A stretch of DNA of 40,341 nucleotides. Source: an uncultured Prevotellaceae bacterium (lineage in GTDB: Bacteria; Bacteroidota; Bacteroidia; Bacteroidales; Bacteroidaceae). Each line of letters opens with the position of its first letter. Positions within the stretch are counted from its first letter, which is position 1. The DNA lies in contig CACXSA010000027.1 of NCBI GenBank assembly GCA_902770195.1, positions 1-40,341 on the forward strand. The letters run 5' to 3'. The notes under the pieces were generated by a model. It worked only from the letters and a program-made list of their open reading frames with translations. It had not been told where the DNA came from and made no database searches. A program made the translations under genes and the position numbers. Shown in pieces: positions 1-7,507 of this stretch.

Positions 1-1
1 A

Positions 2-70
2 ACCGATAAGCTCTCTTCTGAGAACGACTTCAACCGCGTAGCTATGTTCGTTGACACTACCACGAAGTAA
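2..70 (+). CDS. C-terminal end of an unidentified protein (partial)
   Basis: An open frame runs in from the left edge and ends at a TAA at 68-70. It encodes 22 visible residues ending FVDTTTK. No family can be named from so short a piece. It lies on the same strand as the GH2/GH53 genes and a terminator hairpin follows at once, so it closes an upstream transcription unit. A glycan-utilisation role would be only a guess from its neighbours. Confidence 0.5.
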   Translation, partial: TDKLSSENDFNRVAMFVDTTTK

Positions 71-92
71 TCAATAGACATTAGAATAAAAG

Positions 93-128
93 AAATCCCT
101 GCAGATTTGGTTCTGTGGGGATTTTTTT
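93..128 (+). terminator. Intrinsic terminator after the upstream partial gene
   Basis: AAATCCC at 93-99 pairs with GGGATTT at 118-124. An inner stem (tgcaga with tctgtg, two wobbles) continues it, and a run of seven T follows at 122-128. It starts about 20 bp after the TAA of the upstream gene and overlaps the promoter of the next unit. Confidence 0.75.
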
Positions 129-137
129 GTACCTTTG
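106..137 (+). promoter_or_regulatory. Bacteroidota-type promoter for the GH2-GH53 pair
   Basis: TACCTTTG at 130-137 fits the phylum -7 consensus TAnnTTTG. TTTG at 106-109 lies 20 bp upstream in the -33 position. The first ATG of the GH2 gene follows about 30 bp later. The -33 element sits inside the preceding terminator hairpin. Confidence 0.65.
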
Positions 138-168
138 ACCCCAGAATTATTACTAATCAAAGCACAAG

Positions 169-2594
169 ATGAAAACAAAACTACTTCTATCACTACTACT
201 ATTCAGCCAGATGGCTGTGGCTCAGACGCGACGTGAAATCAATCTGAAAGCATGGGAATTCTCTCGTGACAATCGCACATGGACAAAAGTGAATATCCCT
301 CACGACTGGGCTATTGCCGGACCTTTTGATAAGAAATGGGATTTGCAGAAAGTGGCTATTGCACAGAATGGAGAGACGGAGGCTTCTGAGAAGTCGGGTC
401 AAGCATTGACATTCCAACAGGTTACGAGGCTGCCGAACTGGTGTTCGACGGGGCTATGTCAGAACCTCGTGTTTCGATTAATGGTCAGGAGGCTGGCCAT
501 TGGGCATACGGCTATAATGCTTTCCGCATAGATGCCACTCCGTATCTGCAAGCTGGCAAGTTGAATATCGGTGTCCATCTCCAAAACGTAGAAGAGAGTT
601 CTCGTTGGTATCCTGGTGCTGGATTGTATCGTCCTGTCACGTTGATACTCAGACAGAAAACGTATATTGACGATTGGAGCATCTATGCCCGTACAATGAC
701 TATTGGCAAGGACGAGGCTACTGTTGAGGTGGAGGCTCGCATTGTTAATCCTGTAAAGGGTACTGCGCAGTTTTTCGTGAAGGCTCCTGACGGTAAGGTT
801 GTTGCTTCAAGTGGTGACACCCGCATTGAAGGCGACGGAAAGATTTATGCCAAGTTCAAAATAAAGAACCCAATGCTGTGGTCGCCTGAGACTCCTTCTT
901 TATATGAATTAAAGGTCGAGGTGTATAAGGACCACCATGAAATACTTGACAGCAAGACCATCAAGACAGGTATCCGTACCATTCGAGTCTCGCGTGAGCA
1001 TGGTTTCCAGCTGAACGGTAAGACCATGAAGTTTAAGGGTGTCTGCCTGCATCACGACCTTGGGCCTCTGGGTGCTGCCATTAACAAGGCTGCTCTGATT
1101 CGCCAGATTCAGATGATGAAGCAGATGGGATGCAACGCCATCCGAACCTCTCACAACATGCCTTCTACCTGGCAGATGGAACTTTGCGACTCGCTGGGTA
1201 TGATGGTGATGGCTGAGTCGTTCGATATGTGGATATATCCCAAGTGTAAGAATGGCTATGCCCGTCATTTCCGCGAATGGGCTATGAAAGACATCACCAA
1301 TCTCATCCTGAACCATCGCAACCATCCATCTATCGTGATGTGGTCGATAGGCAATGAGATTCCTGAGCAGTGGAGTGAAGAAGGACGCCAGTTGAGCATC
1401 CTGTTGCAGGGGCTCTGTCACTCACTCGACCCTACACGTCCTGTTACCCAGGGTCTTGACAATCCGGATGGCTCCATCAAGGGTGGAACGCCCCAGTCGA
1501 TGGATGTGCCAGGCTTCAACTATCGTGTTCACAAGTATGCTGAAGGCATCAAGCGCTTGCCTCAGGGTTTCCTGTTGGGGTCGGAAACCTGCTCTACCGT
1601 TTCTTCGCGTGGTGTCTATAAGTTCCCTGTTGTACCTGATGATAACGGGCGTTTCTCCTCATGGTGTAAGCAGTACGACCCAAAGGCTGTCCTTACTGCT
1701 GATGGTCAGTGCTCCAGCTATGATGTAGAGTATTGTCCTTGGTCTAACCTGCCTGATGACGACTGGCGTTGGCAGGATGACTACGACTGGGTGATTGGTG
1801 AGTTTGTGTGGACGGGCTACGACTATCTGGGCGAGCCTTCTCCTTACGACGAGTACTGGCCTTCACGCTCCAGCTATTTTGGTATTTGCGACTTGGCAGG
1901 TCTGCCTAAGGACCGTTATTTCCTGTATAAGAGTCATTGGAATAAAAAGGAGCATACCGTGCATCTGTTGCCACACTGGAATTGGCCAGACCGTAAAGGC
2001 AAGGTGACACCGGTTTATTGCTATACCGATGGGGTAGAGGGCGAACTCTTTGTCAACGGAAAAAGTCAGGGGCGAATTCGTAAACAGGCAGATAAGGTCA
2101 ATGGTCAATCGTCAATGGTCAATGATAATCGTCTGGACCGTTATCGTCTGCGTTGGAATGATGTAAAGTATGTGCCAGGCGAAATAAAAGTCGTTGTCTA
2201 TGATGAGCAAGGCAACAAGATTGGTGAAGATGTCCGCAAGACGGCAGGTAAGCCTGCACAGTTGGTAGCACAGCCGGAAACTACTGATTATAAGGCAGAT
2301 GGCGAGAGTCTTATCTTTGTTCGCGTTAGTGTGAACGACAAGAATGGGGTGCCCGTTCCTACCTGTCAGGAGGGTCTGACGTTCAGTGTTAATGGTGAAG
2401 CCCGTTTCGAGGCTGTATGTAACGGTGATGCCACCTCTTTGGAGTCGTTCAAGCAGCCCCGCATGAAACTGTTCAATGGCGAATTGGTGGTGATTCTTCG
2501 TCCTACCACAACAGCAGGAAAAGCTACACTTGTTGTCCGCGACCAGCGTGGAAGGATAAAACCTGCCACCTTGACTATTGAGACGAAACGTTAA
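169..2594 (+). pseudogene. GH2 beta-galactosidase-like glycoside hydrolase, frame disrupted
   Basis: A secreted glycoside hydrolase family 2 enzyme, probably a beta-galactosidase of galactan breakdown. The first frame (169-531) opens with a signal peptide (MKTKLLLSLLLFSQMAVAQ) and the sugar-binding domain (NIPHDWAI). It reads as far as EASEKSG and then leaves frame. The rest is in another frame from about 402, readable as an ORF from 441 to 2594. That part carries the immunoglobulin-like and TIM-barrel domains: acid/base Glu in WSIGNEIPE (codon 1356-1358) and nucleophile Glu in GSETCST (codon 1584-1586). Family members normally have a block like EKTGRTGALP.IG.GWY here. About 14 residues are absent, and adding one base near 405 restores QAFDIPTGYEAAEL. 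Catalytic residues are intact, so this is either a recent pseudogene or a consensus error. The GH53 gene follows by 3 bp, so the two are co-transcribed. Confidence 0.8.
2095..2127 (+). repeat. In-frame TCAATGG-type short repeat inside the GH2 gene
   Basis: Four near-copies of GTCAATG/GTCAATC lie head to tail within the GH2 coding frame, giving the residues VNGQSSMVND in a poorly conserved C-terminal part. The pattern resembles the TCAATTG-style low-complexity repeats usually found between Bacteroidales genes, so it may be an insertion tolerated in frame. Confidence 0.5.
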
Positions 2595-2621
2595 AAGATG
2601 GTTGGATTTAAAGAAAATAGG

Positions 2622-3635
2622 ATGCGAAAATTATGGACAATTTTACTGCTCACCATTGGTGCTTTGACTATCCATGCACAAGATTTCTGGTTGGGTGCAG
2701 ACATCAGCGGAACCACCGAACTGGAAGCAAAAGGTAAGCAGTTGAGAAATTCGAAAGGAGAGCCTCGTGAGAATACAGCCTTGATGCGTGAGCTGGGACT
2801 GAATGCTGTCCGCTTGCGTGTATGGGTTAATCCTGTGGAGCACGGCAACTTCTGCAACAAGGAGGATGTGGTGCGAATGGCCTTGCGAGCCAAGGACTGG
2901 GGCATGGCGCTGATGATAGACTTCCACTATAGCGACTGGTGGGCCGATCCTGGTCAGCAGAATATTCCAGCCCAATGGAAATCAATGACTTACGACGAGA
3001 TGAAGAAAGCACTCTATGACCATACCCGCGATGTGCTGACAGCCATCCGGAAGGCTGGGGTAGAGGTGCGCTGGGTACAGGTGGGTAATGAGACCACTCA
3101 TGGCTTCCTCTGGCCTGTAGGTCGTGCTGAAGAAAATATGCGACAGTATGCAGGACTTACCGATGCAGGCTATCAGGCTGTTAAGTCCGTCTATCCCAAG
3201 GCAGAGGTCATCATCCATCTGGACGGAGGGTGTGACCCTAAGCGTTACGACTTTATCTTTGATGGTCTGCTACGCTATAAAGCCCGTTTCGATATGATTG
3301 GTCTGAGTGTCTATCCCTATTGGGATATCCAGGCAAAATTAACAACATCTTGGCAGGAGACCGTTGAGAAGTTCACCGCCAACATCAATCGCATGTGGCT
3401 GAAATACCACAAGCCCCTGATGGTGGTAGAGACTGGTGCCGAGGTGAAGAAGCCCGATGAGGGCAAGCTGATTATGGCTGCTATCATCGATGCATCAAAA
3501 AACAAGACAAATGGACATTGCAAGGGCGTCTTCTACTGGGCACCCGAACTGGAGGGTCAATATCCCTTAGGTGCCTTCCAAGACGGGAAACCCACAGCCA
3601 TCATGGAAGCTTTCACAGAAGCCTCGCGGCAATAG
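2622..3635 (+). CDS. GH53 arabinogalactan endo-beta-1,4-galactanase
   Basis: Cleaves internal beta-1,4-galactosyl bonds of pectic galactan or type I arabinogalactan outside the cytoplasm. The product is 337 residues counted from the ATG at 2622, which puts a clean signal peptide (MRKLWTILLLTIGALTIHAQ) first. The upstream in-frame ATG at 2598 would add eight charged residues and is less likely. Family 53 features seen: GADIS near the mature N-terminus, NAVRLRVWVNP, DFHYSDWWADPGQQ, acid/base Glu157 in VQVGNET, and nucleophile Glu270 in MVVETG. It directly follows the GH2 gene, so an endo-galactanase and an exo-galactosidase form one unit. No SusC/SusD pair is visible. The assignment to GH53 is strong. 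Confidence 0.92.
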   Translation: MRKLWTILLLTIGALTIHAQDFWLGADISGTTELEAKGKQLRNSKGEPRENTALMRELGLNAVRLRVWVNPVEHGNFCNKEDVVRMALRAKDWGMALMIDFHYSDWWADPGQQNIPAQWKSMTYDEMKKALYDHTRDVLTAIRKAGVEVRWVQVGNETTHGFLWPVGRAEENMRQYAGLTDAGYQAVKSVYPKAEVIIHLDGGCDPKRYDFIFDGLLRYKARFDMIGLSVYPYWDIQAKLTTSWQETVEKFTANINRMWLKYHKPLMVVETGAEVKKPDEGKLIMAAIIDASKNKTNGHCKGVFYWAPELEGQYPLGAFQDGKPTAIMEAFTEASRQ

Positions 3636-3679
3636 CTTTTTTCAGGAATACTATCATTGTAAAAGACCACAACACAATA

Positions 3680-3715
3680 AATGGGACCGTCGTCTTCTGG
3701 CAGTCCCATTTTCTT
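3680..3715 (+). terminator. Hairpin between convergent GH53 and HU-like genes
   Basis: AATGGGAC at 3680-3687 pairs with GTCCCATT at 3703-3710 and is followed by TTCTTT. It lies 44 bp after the GH53 stop and 64 bp beyond the 3' end of the minus-strand HU-like gene, so it may end transcription from both sides. Confidence 0.6.
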
Positions 3716-3773
3716 TGCTTTGGTACGGATGACCGTGGCGGACACGGATTTATCCATCACTTCTGACCAGTGC

Positions 3774-4358
3774 TTACGTTTCGTCACCGCCGCCGGAATT
3801 GCTACCTCCGCCACCGCTGTTGTCACCACCACCGGAATCCGTAGGACCTGTGGTTCCGCCATCTGTGGTTCCGCCATCTGTGGTTCCCTTGGCAGCTGCA
3901 ATCTCCGCCTTGGTCTTGTCGGTCCAGCTCAGCTTGACATCCTTCTTCAGCTCCTCGCGGGTGAAGTCGCCTGTGCTCTGAGCCAGCAGCTTGATGGTCT
4001 TCACGGCAGCACCCGTCTTTTCGCCCTCCTTCAGAACACCCATTGTAGCCGAAGCCACCTTGTCGCTCTGAGCATCGTAGAGCACCTCCAGACCGTTAGA
4101 CTCCACCGTGGCCTTGAAGATGGCCAGGTTGCCCACCTTTACCGTGTTGCCGTTGAGCACCATCTCGCGCACACACTTCACGAAGTCGGTCAGCACACCC
4201 ACTATCAAACCCTCCGAGAAGGCCGTGTTGTGCTCCGCCATGTGCTGGGCCATGTCGTGCAGGTCCATGGACTGTTTGTAACTCACGCGGGCATACATCT
4301 TACCCGCTGTTTCGGTTTCCGAGCTCTCGGTCACCTTCGAAAGATAAAGTTCAATCAT
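3774..4358 (-). CDS. HU-like DNA-binding protein with Gly/Thr-rich tail
   Basis: A 194-residue protein of the Bacteroidetes HU-related type. The N-terminal ~125 residues show the HU fold pattern: a helix-rich DLHDMAQHMAEHNTAFSEG, a conserved hydrophobic helix (LIVGVLTDFVKCVREMVLNG), then TVKVGNLAIFKATVES. A linker with EELKKDVKLSWTDKTKAEIAAAKG leads into a disordered tail of TDGGT repeats and GGG/SGGGD runs. The tail is coded by a 15-bp tandem repeat near 3846-3890. Such proteins often accompany VirE/DUF3987-type proteins and amidases in Bacteroides; one VirE-like protein lies at 10.5 kb. The gene is convergent with GH53. Its DNA looks more GC-rich than the R-M genes beyond. Its target and role are unknown. 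Confidence 0.75.
   Translation of the reverse strand: MIELYLSKVTESSETETAGKMYARVSYKQSMDLHDMAQHMAEHNTAFSEGLIVGVLTDFVKCVREMVLNGNTVKVGNLAIFKATVESNGLEVLYDAQSDKVASATMGVLKEGEKTGAAVKTIKLLAQSTGDFTREELKKDVKLSWTDKTKAEIAAAKGTTDGGTTDGGTTGPTDSGGGDNSGGGGSNSGGGDET
3843..3893 (-). repeat. 15-bp tandem repeat coding the HU-like tail
   Basis: The 15-bp unit GGTTCCGCCATCTGT (plus-strand reading) occurs twice in full and a third time in part. It encodes GTTDG/TDGGT repeats in the C-terminal tail of the HU-like protein. A repeat of this kind can change copy number without changing frame. Confidence 0.65.
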
Positions 4359-4454
4359 ACCTTTTGTCGTGTTTTTTATGGTATTAGAAACTCCCTCAGA
4401 CCAACTGCACCGGGTGGCCTGAATCCCGCTTTTTTAATATGTTTTTTGCACCGG

Positions 4455-4515
4455 CAATAACCCATCCTTATCTGGCAATAAGGGCATGTTATTGTGCGAT
4501 AAGGGCATGTTATTG
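4455..4515. repeat. 21-bp direct repeat with an imperfect inverted copy
   Basis: ATAAGGGCATGTTATTG occurs at 4478-4494 and again at 4499-4515, a 21-bp period. A diverged inverted copy (CAATAACCCATCCTTAT) sits at 4455-4471. The cluster lies upstream of the minus-strand HU-like gene, about 100-160 bp from its ATG. It could be a multi-site operator for that gene or a fragment of an intergenic repeat. Confidence 0.5.
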
Positions 4516-4534
4516 CAACTGGGTAGGCTACAAA

Positions 4535-4729
4535 ATGACAAATGACAGATGACAGTTTCAAAACAAGGCCCATCCTCAGCATCTGCAAGAATCTATACTA
4601 CTATATATATCTATTATTATATTTATTATTATATATATTTATAGTATATTTATTCAATTAATAATAAAAGAGATAATCACACACACCCACTATCGTTCAT
4701 TTTCAAAACTGTCATCTGTCATTTGTCAT
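4535..4729. repeat. AT-rich spacer bounded by perfect 24-bp inverted repeats
   Basis: The left arm at 4535-4558 is built of three units of the form ATGACA(A/G) plus GTTT. Its exact reverse complement is at 4706-4729. The interior at about 4600-4680 is almost pure A/T (TATTATTATA-like runs) and no gene is visible. The ~195-bp unit resembles a small non-autonomous element or a composite intergenic repeat. Related single copies occur at 9062-9085 and 12920-12941. No target-site duplication was obvious. Confidence 0.55.
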
Positions 4730-4757
4730 TGCGATGCAAAAATAAACCGATAAAACA

Positions 4758-4789
4758 TTTGGCGTTGTTTACGTTTTTTCGTACCTTTG
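4758..4789 (+). promoter_or_regulatory. Promoter of the candidate small RNA
   Basis: TACCTTTG at 4782-4789 matches TAnnTTTG, with TTTG at 4758-4761 giving the usual 20-bp spacer. Transcription would start near 4796, more than 300 bp before the next start codon. It therefore drives either an independent RNA or a long leader. Confidence 0.7.
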
Positions 4790-4795
4790 CCCTCG

Positions 4796-5059
4796 GTACG
4801 GGGAGAAATCCGGACCAGTAAAGAAGCATTCGCTATTATTTCGCGCATAGCCAAGAAAAGCGTAGGAAACTCAGATTGGTATAACAAGCACGGAAATAAT
4901 AAGTGACAGGTGAGCCGTAGGCAATATGGTTCTCTCTGTTCTACCAATAGCAATGTACGCACTCTTAGAGTGTGGTGCATCTTGGTAGACAGGGGTTCCA
5001 AAAAGTATTCCTACGCTTTCACCTCTTGCTATGCGCATTAAGAGCACCGCGCTCTTTTT
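4796..5059 (+). ncRNA. Candidate structured small RNA, about 260 nt
   Basis: No convincing reading frame lies here. A good promoter precedes the stretch and a hairpin with a T run ends it. A long closing helix can be drawn: 4843-4851 (GCGCATAGC) with 5028-5036, AAGA 4853-4856 with TCTT 5024-5027, and a 12-bp helix 4857-4868 with 5008-5019 (core AAGCGTAGGAA). Inside, TACCAA 4942-4947 pairs with TTGGTA 4982-4987 and encloses a long hairpin around GCACTC-tta-GAGTGT (4959-4973). A second arm is possible (ACGG/CCGT). It is not tmRNA, RNase P RNA or SRP RNA by the motifs I looked for. It could be a Bacteroidales 6S-like or Bacteroidales-1-like RNA, or a leader controlling the methyltransferase gene 57 bp downstream. 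Confidence 0.6.
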
Positions 5060-5060
5060 A
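5040..5060 (+). terminator. Terminator of the candidate small RNA
   Basis: AAGAGC 5040-5045, loop ACCGC, GCTCTT 5051-5056, followed by a T run to 5059. It sits between the small RNA and the methyltransferase gene and could act as an attenuator if that gene lacks its own promoter. Confidence 0.7.
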
Positions 5061-5073
5061 TGTGCCGTGGCGT

Positions 5074-5112
5074 GATTGATAGTCTGAGTGCGCTGACTTA
5101 AAACTATCAATC
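5074..5112 (+). promoter_or_regulatory. Inverted repeat just upstream of the methyltransferase start
   Basis: GATTGATAGT at 5074-5083 and its perfect complement ACTATCAATC at 5103-5112 are separated by 19 bp. The second arm ends four bases before the ATG at 5117. In RNA this would form a hairpin over the ribosome-binding region. In DNA it could be an operator. No TAnnTTTG box lies between the terminator at 5060 and the ATG. Confidence 0.5.
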
Positions 5113-5116
5113 GATT

Positions 5117-6292
5117 ATGGCAAATACAAATTTAGGAAATGCTAAACAGGCAAAAAATGATGAGTTCTACACTCAATTTACCGACATTAGTAATGAGATG
5201 TTGTGCTATACGGATTATAACCCCGATGTGTTTCGCAACAAGACAATTCTTCTCCCCTGCGATGATCCTGAATCGAGCGCATTTACAAAATTTTTTGTTT
5301 TGAAATTCAATGCTTTAGGACTGAAAAAACTTATAAGTACCAGTTATGCACCTGAAAGCAAGAAAATAAAAATGCTTTATGAGCCATCGGTGTTTGAAAA
5401 GAATGCCCCCCATTACGATGAAGACAAATCGCGCACACACGGGAAAATTTTTATTCTTGACCGTAATGATTGTACGGATAAGAAAGTCTCTGTAAATGAT
5501 ATTCGTTGGAACTATCTGGATGGTGATGGCGACTTCAAATCTAAAGAAGTAACAGCTTTGCGCGATGAAGCAGACTTCATTATTACCAATCCTCCTTTTT
5601 CCTTACTTCGTGAGTTTATCCGCTGGATTATGGCTGGAAAGAAGAAATTTATTATTGTGGGAACGATGAATGCTATATCATATAAAGATGTATTTCCTTT
5701 GCTTATGAGAAATAAGATATGGCTTGGTGGGGGATTTGAGAATGGCAATGCTTATTTTGATGTTCCCGAACAAGCTCATAATTATGCCGACGGAGTTTAT
5801 GATGAAGCAACTGGTACGGTAAAATTTCGCAATTGCTGTTGGTATACTAATGTTGAACTTAGCAAACGACATACTCCAAGCTCGTTGATGACTATAGCCA
5901 GGAATTTGAAATATAGTCGACATTCAGAGCTGAAGGGGCGTTCAGAATATCCTCATTATGACAATTATGATGCGATAGAGGTACCATTTGTTGATGCCAT
6001 TCCATCAGATTATGATGGCGTTATGGGCGTGCCGGTTTCGTTTTTCGACAAATACTGCCCAGAGCAGTTTGAAGTTGTTGGCATTACTAAAACCTGGTTC
6101 GATGGCTTTAAGACAAAAGTCTATCCAGAGCAAATTCAAGTTGACAAACATGGGAAGAGAAAAAGAGTGTCTAAACTCAATGATGGTGCCGCTCTACTCC
6201 TTGATAATCCTCTTGACGGAGAGACTTATTATGAAGTAGATGGTAAATTGTATGAACAGAAATATGCTAGAATTTTAATACGTAAGAGATGA
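5117..6292 (+). CDS. EcoRI-family adenine-specific DNA methyltransferase
   Basis: Predicted N6-adenine DNA methyltransferase of the M.EcoRI type, 391 residues, close to the family length. The N-terminal signature [17 protein letters not shown] and the [13 protein letters not shown] block match that family. The catalytic motif IV is NPPF at residues 158-161 ([12 protein letters not shown]), followed by the conserved [17 protein letters not shown] and KIWLGGGF. It overlaps the next gene by 4 bp (ATGA), so the two are translationally coupled. The usual partner of this family is an EcoRI-like endonuclease; here the partner is instead a DUF262-HNH protein, so the methyltransferase probably protects host sites against it. 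Base composition is visibly more A/T-rich than the flanking ilv and galactan genes, consistent with transfer. The recognition sequence cannot be read from the protein. Confidence 0.9.
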   Translation: MANTNLGNAKQAKNDEFYTQFTDISNEMLCYTDYNPDVFRNKTILLPCDDPESSAFTKFFVLKFNALGLKKLISTSYAPESKKIKMLYEPSVFEKNAPHYDEDKSRTHGKIFILDRNDCTDKKVSVNDIRWNYLDGDGDFKSKEVTALRDEADFIITNPPFSLLREFIRWIMAGKKKFIIVGTMNAISYKDVFPLLMRNKIWLGGGFENGNAYFDVPEQAHNYADGVYDEATGTVKFRNCCWYTNVELSKRHTPSSLMTIARNLKYSRHSELKGRSEYPHYDNYDAIEVPFVDAIPSDYDGVMGVPVSFFDKYCPEQFEVVGITKTWFDGFKTKVYPEQIQVDKHGKRKRVSKLNDGAALLLDNPLDGETYYEVDGKLYEQKYARILIRKR

Positions 6293-7491
6293 ATAATAAA
6301 TCCACAATGACTGCAGAGCTTGTAACAGACATCACAATCGGGCAGCTCTGTGAAAATTTTACCTACAATAAAAGAGAAGAAAGAGGCGTATACGGTTTGA
6401 ATAACAGACTTATTATTCAGCCGGAATATCAACGCAACTATATTTATGAGAGTCAAAAGAGAGATGTTGCCGTAATAGAAAGTATTCTAAAGAAATATCC
6501 TATCGGATTGTTTTATTTTAACAAGCGAGAAGATGGAATGTTGGAAGTTTTAGATGGTCAACAGCGTATAACATCTATTGGACGCTTTGCTATAGGGAAA
6601 ATGGAAATTATAGGTGAAGACAAAGTGCCTATGGATATTAACGCTTTATCAGATGAAGATAGACAGGATTTTTTCAATACTCCGATTCTTGTGTATATAT
6701 GTAAAGGTACAAGAGCGGACATAAGGAAATGGTTTGAAACCATTAATAAAGCTGGTGTTGATTTGGAAAAGCAGGAACTATGGAATGCTGTCTATTCGGG
6801 TCCATTTGTCTCAGAGGCAAAGAAAGTCTTTAGCAACACTTCTAATCCACAGATTCAAATGTGGAGTCACTTCATTAAGGGTGATGTACGCCGTCAAGCT
6901 TACCTTAATACCGCCTTAAAGTGGGTCAGCCATTCTTATAAAGAGAAAGATGAAGATGTTGTTGTTCGCAAGTATATGCAGGATCACTGTCATGACACTA
7001 ACATTCGAGAACTCCAAGAGTTCTTTGATGCAGTAATAGATTGGATAGACCAGCACTTTGATATAGTTCATGATGAGATGAATCAAGTCAACTGGGGTAA
7101 ATTGTATGATGACTATCAAAACAATCCAAAACCAGACCAAGACCGCATTGAAGAACTTTTCGATGATCCATTTATCCCCTCTGGAGCAAAGAAGAATATA
7201 TACGAATACGTGCTTGGTGGAGAGAAAGACAAACAACTGCTTAACATTCGGATATTTAATGATGCTGTTAAGAAAATTGCTTATAGCAGACAGACAGAAA
7301 AGGCTAAAAGTCTAGGTATAAGTAATTGCCCAGATTGTGCTTGCGGTGATAACCAAAACAAAACGAGAATATGGACTCTAAAAGAGATGGAAGCTGATCA
7401 TGTTACTGCATGGAGCAAAGGTGGTGAGACAACAGTCGATAATTGTGAAATGTTGTGTAAACGCCACAATCGATTAAAAGGAAATAGATAA
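6289..7491 (+). CDS. DUF262-HNH protein, probable restriction endonuclease
   Basis: A 400-residue protein with an N-terminal DUF262 (ParB/Srx-like) domain. It has PEYQR at 45-49 and DGQQR at 89-93, the motifs seen in GmrS and related restriction proteins. The C-terminus is a zinc-type HNH nuclease: CPDC at 347-350, Asp370-His371 in EADHVTAW, Asn385, and CKRHN at 390-394. GmrSD-type proteins couple DUF262 to a DUF1524 nuclease; this one ends in a classical HNH instead. Its start overlaps the methyltransferase stop, which argues that it is the cutting partner of a restriction-modification pair. Whether it needs nucleotide hydrolysis, and whether it cuts unmodified or modified DNA, cannot be told. 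Both sets of domain motifs are intact. Confidence 0.85.
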   Translation: MNNKSTMTAELVTDITIGQLCENFTYNKREERGVYGLNNRLIIQPEYQRNYIYESQKRDVAVIESILKKYPIGLFYFNKREDGMLEVLDGQQRITSIGRFAIGKMEIIGEDKVPMDINALSDEDRQDFFNTPILVYICKGTRADIRKWFETINKAGVDLEKQELWNAVYSGPFVSEAKKVFSNTSNPQIQMWSHFIKGDVRRQAYLNTALKWVSHSYKEKDEDVVVRKYMQDHCHDTNIRELQEFFDAVIDWIDQHFDIVHDEMNQVNWGKLYDDYQNNPKPDQDRIEELFDDPFIPSGAKKNIYEYVLGGEKDKQLLNIRIFNDAVKKIAYSRQTEKAKSLGISNCPDCACGDNQNKTRIWTLKEMEADHVTAWSKGGETTVDNCEMLCKRHNRLKGNR

Positions 7492-7507
7492 CCAAAATTG
7501 TCAAGAT

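Noticed and set aside
3557-3901. 114-residue minus-strand frame overlapping the HU-like gene and GH53 end
   Set aside because: It lies out of frame over the repeat-coded tail of the HU-like gene and across a terminator hairpin. No family features were seen.
4796-5059. tmRNA, RNase P RNA or SRP RNA
   Set aside because: The conserved tRNA-like end, the RNase P core motifs and the SRP tetraloop region could not be found in the stretch.
4796-5059. Retron non-coding RNA
   Set aside because: No reverse transcriptase gene is present nearby.
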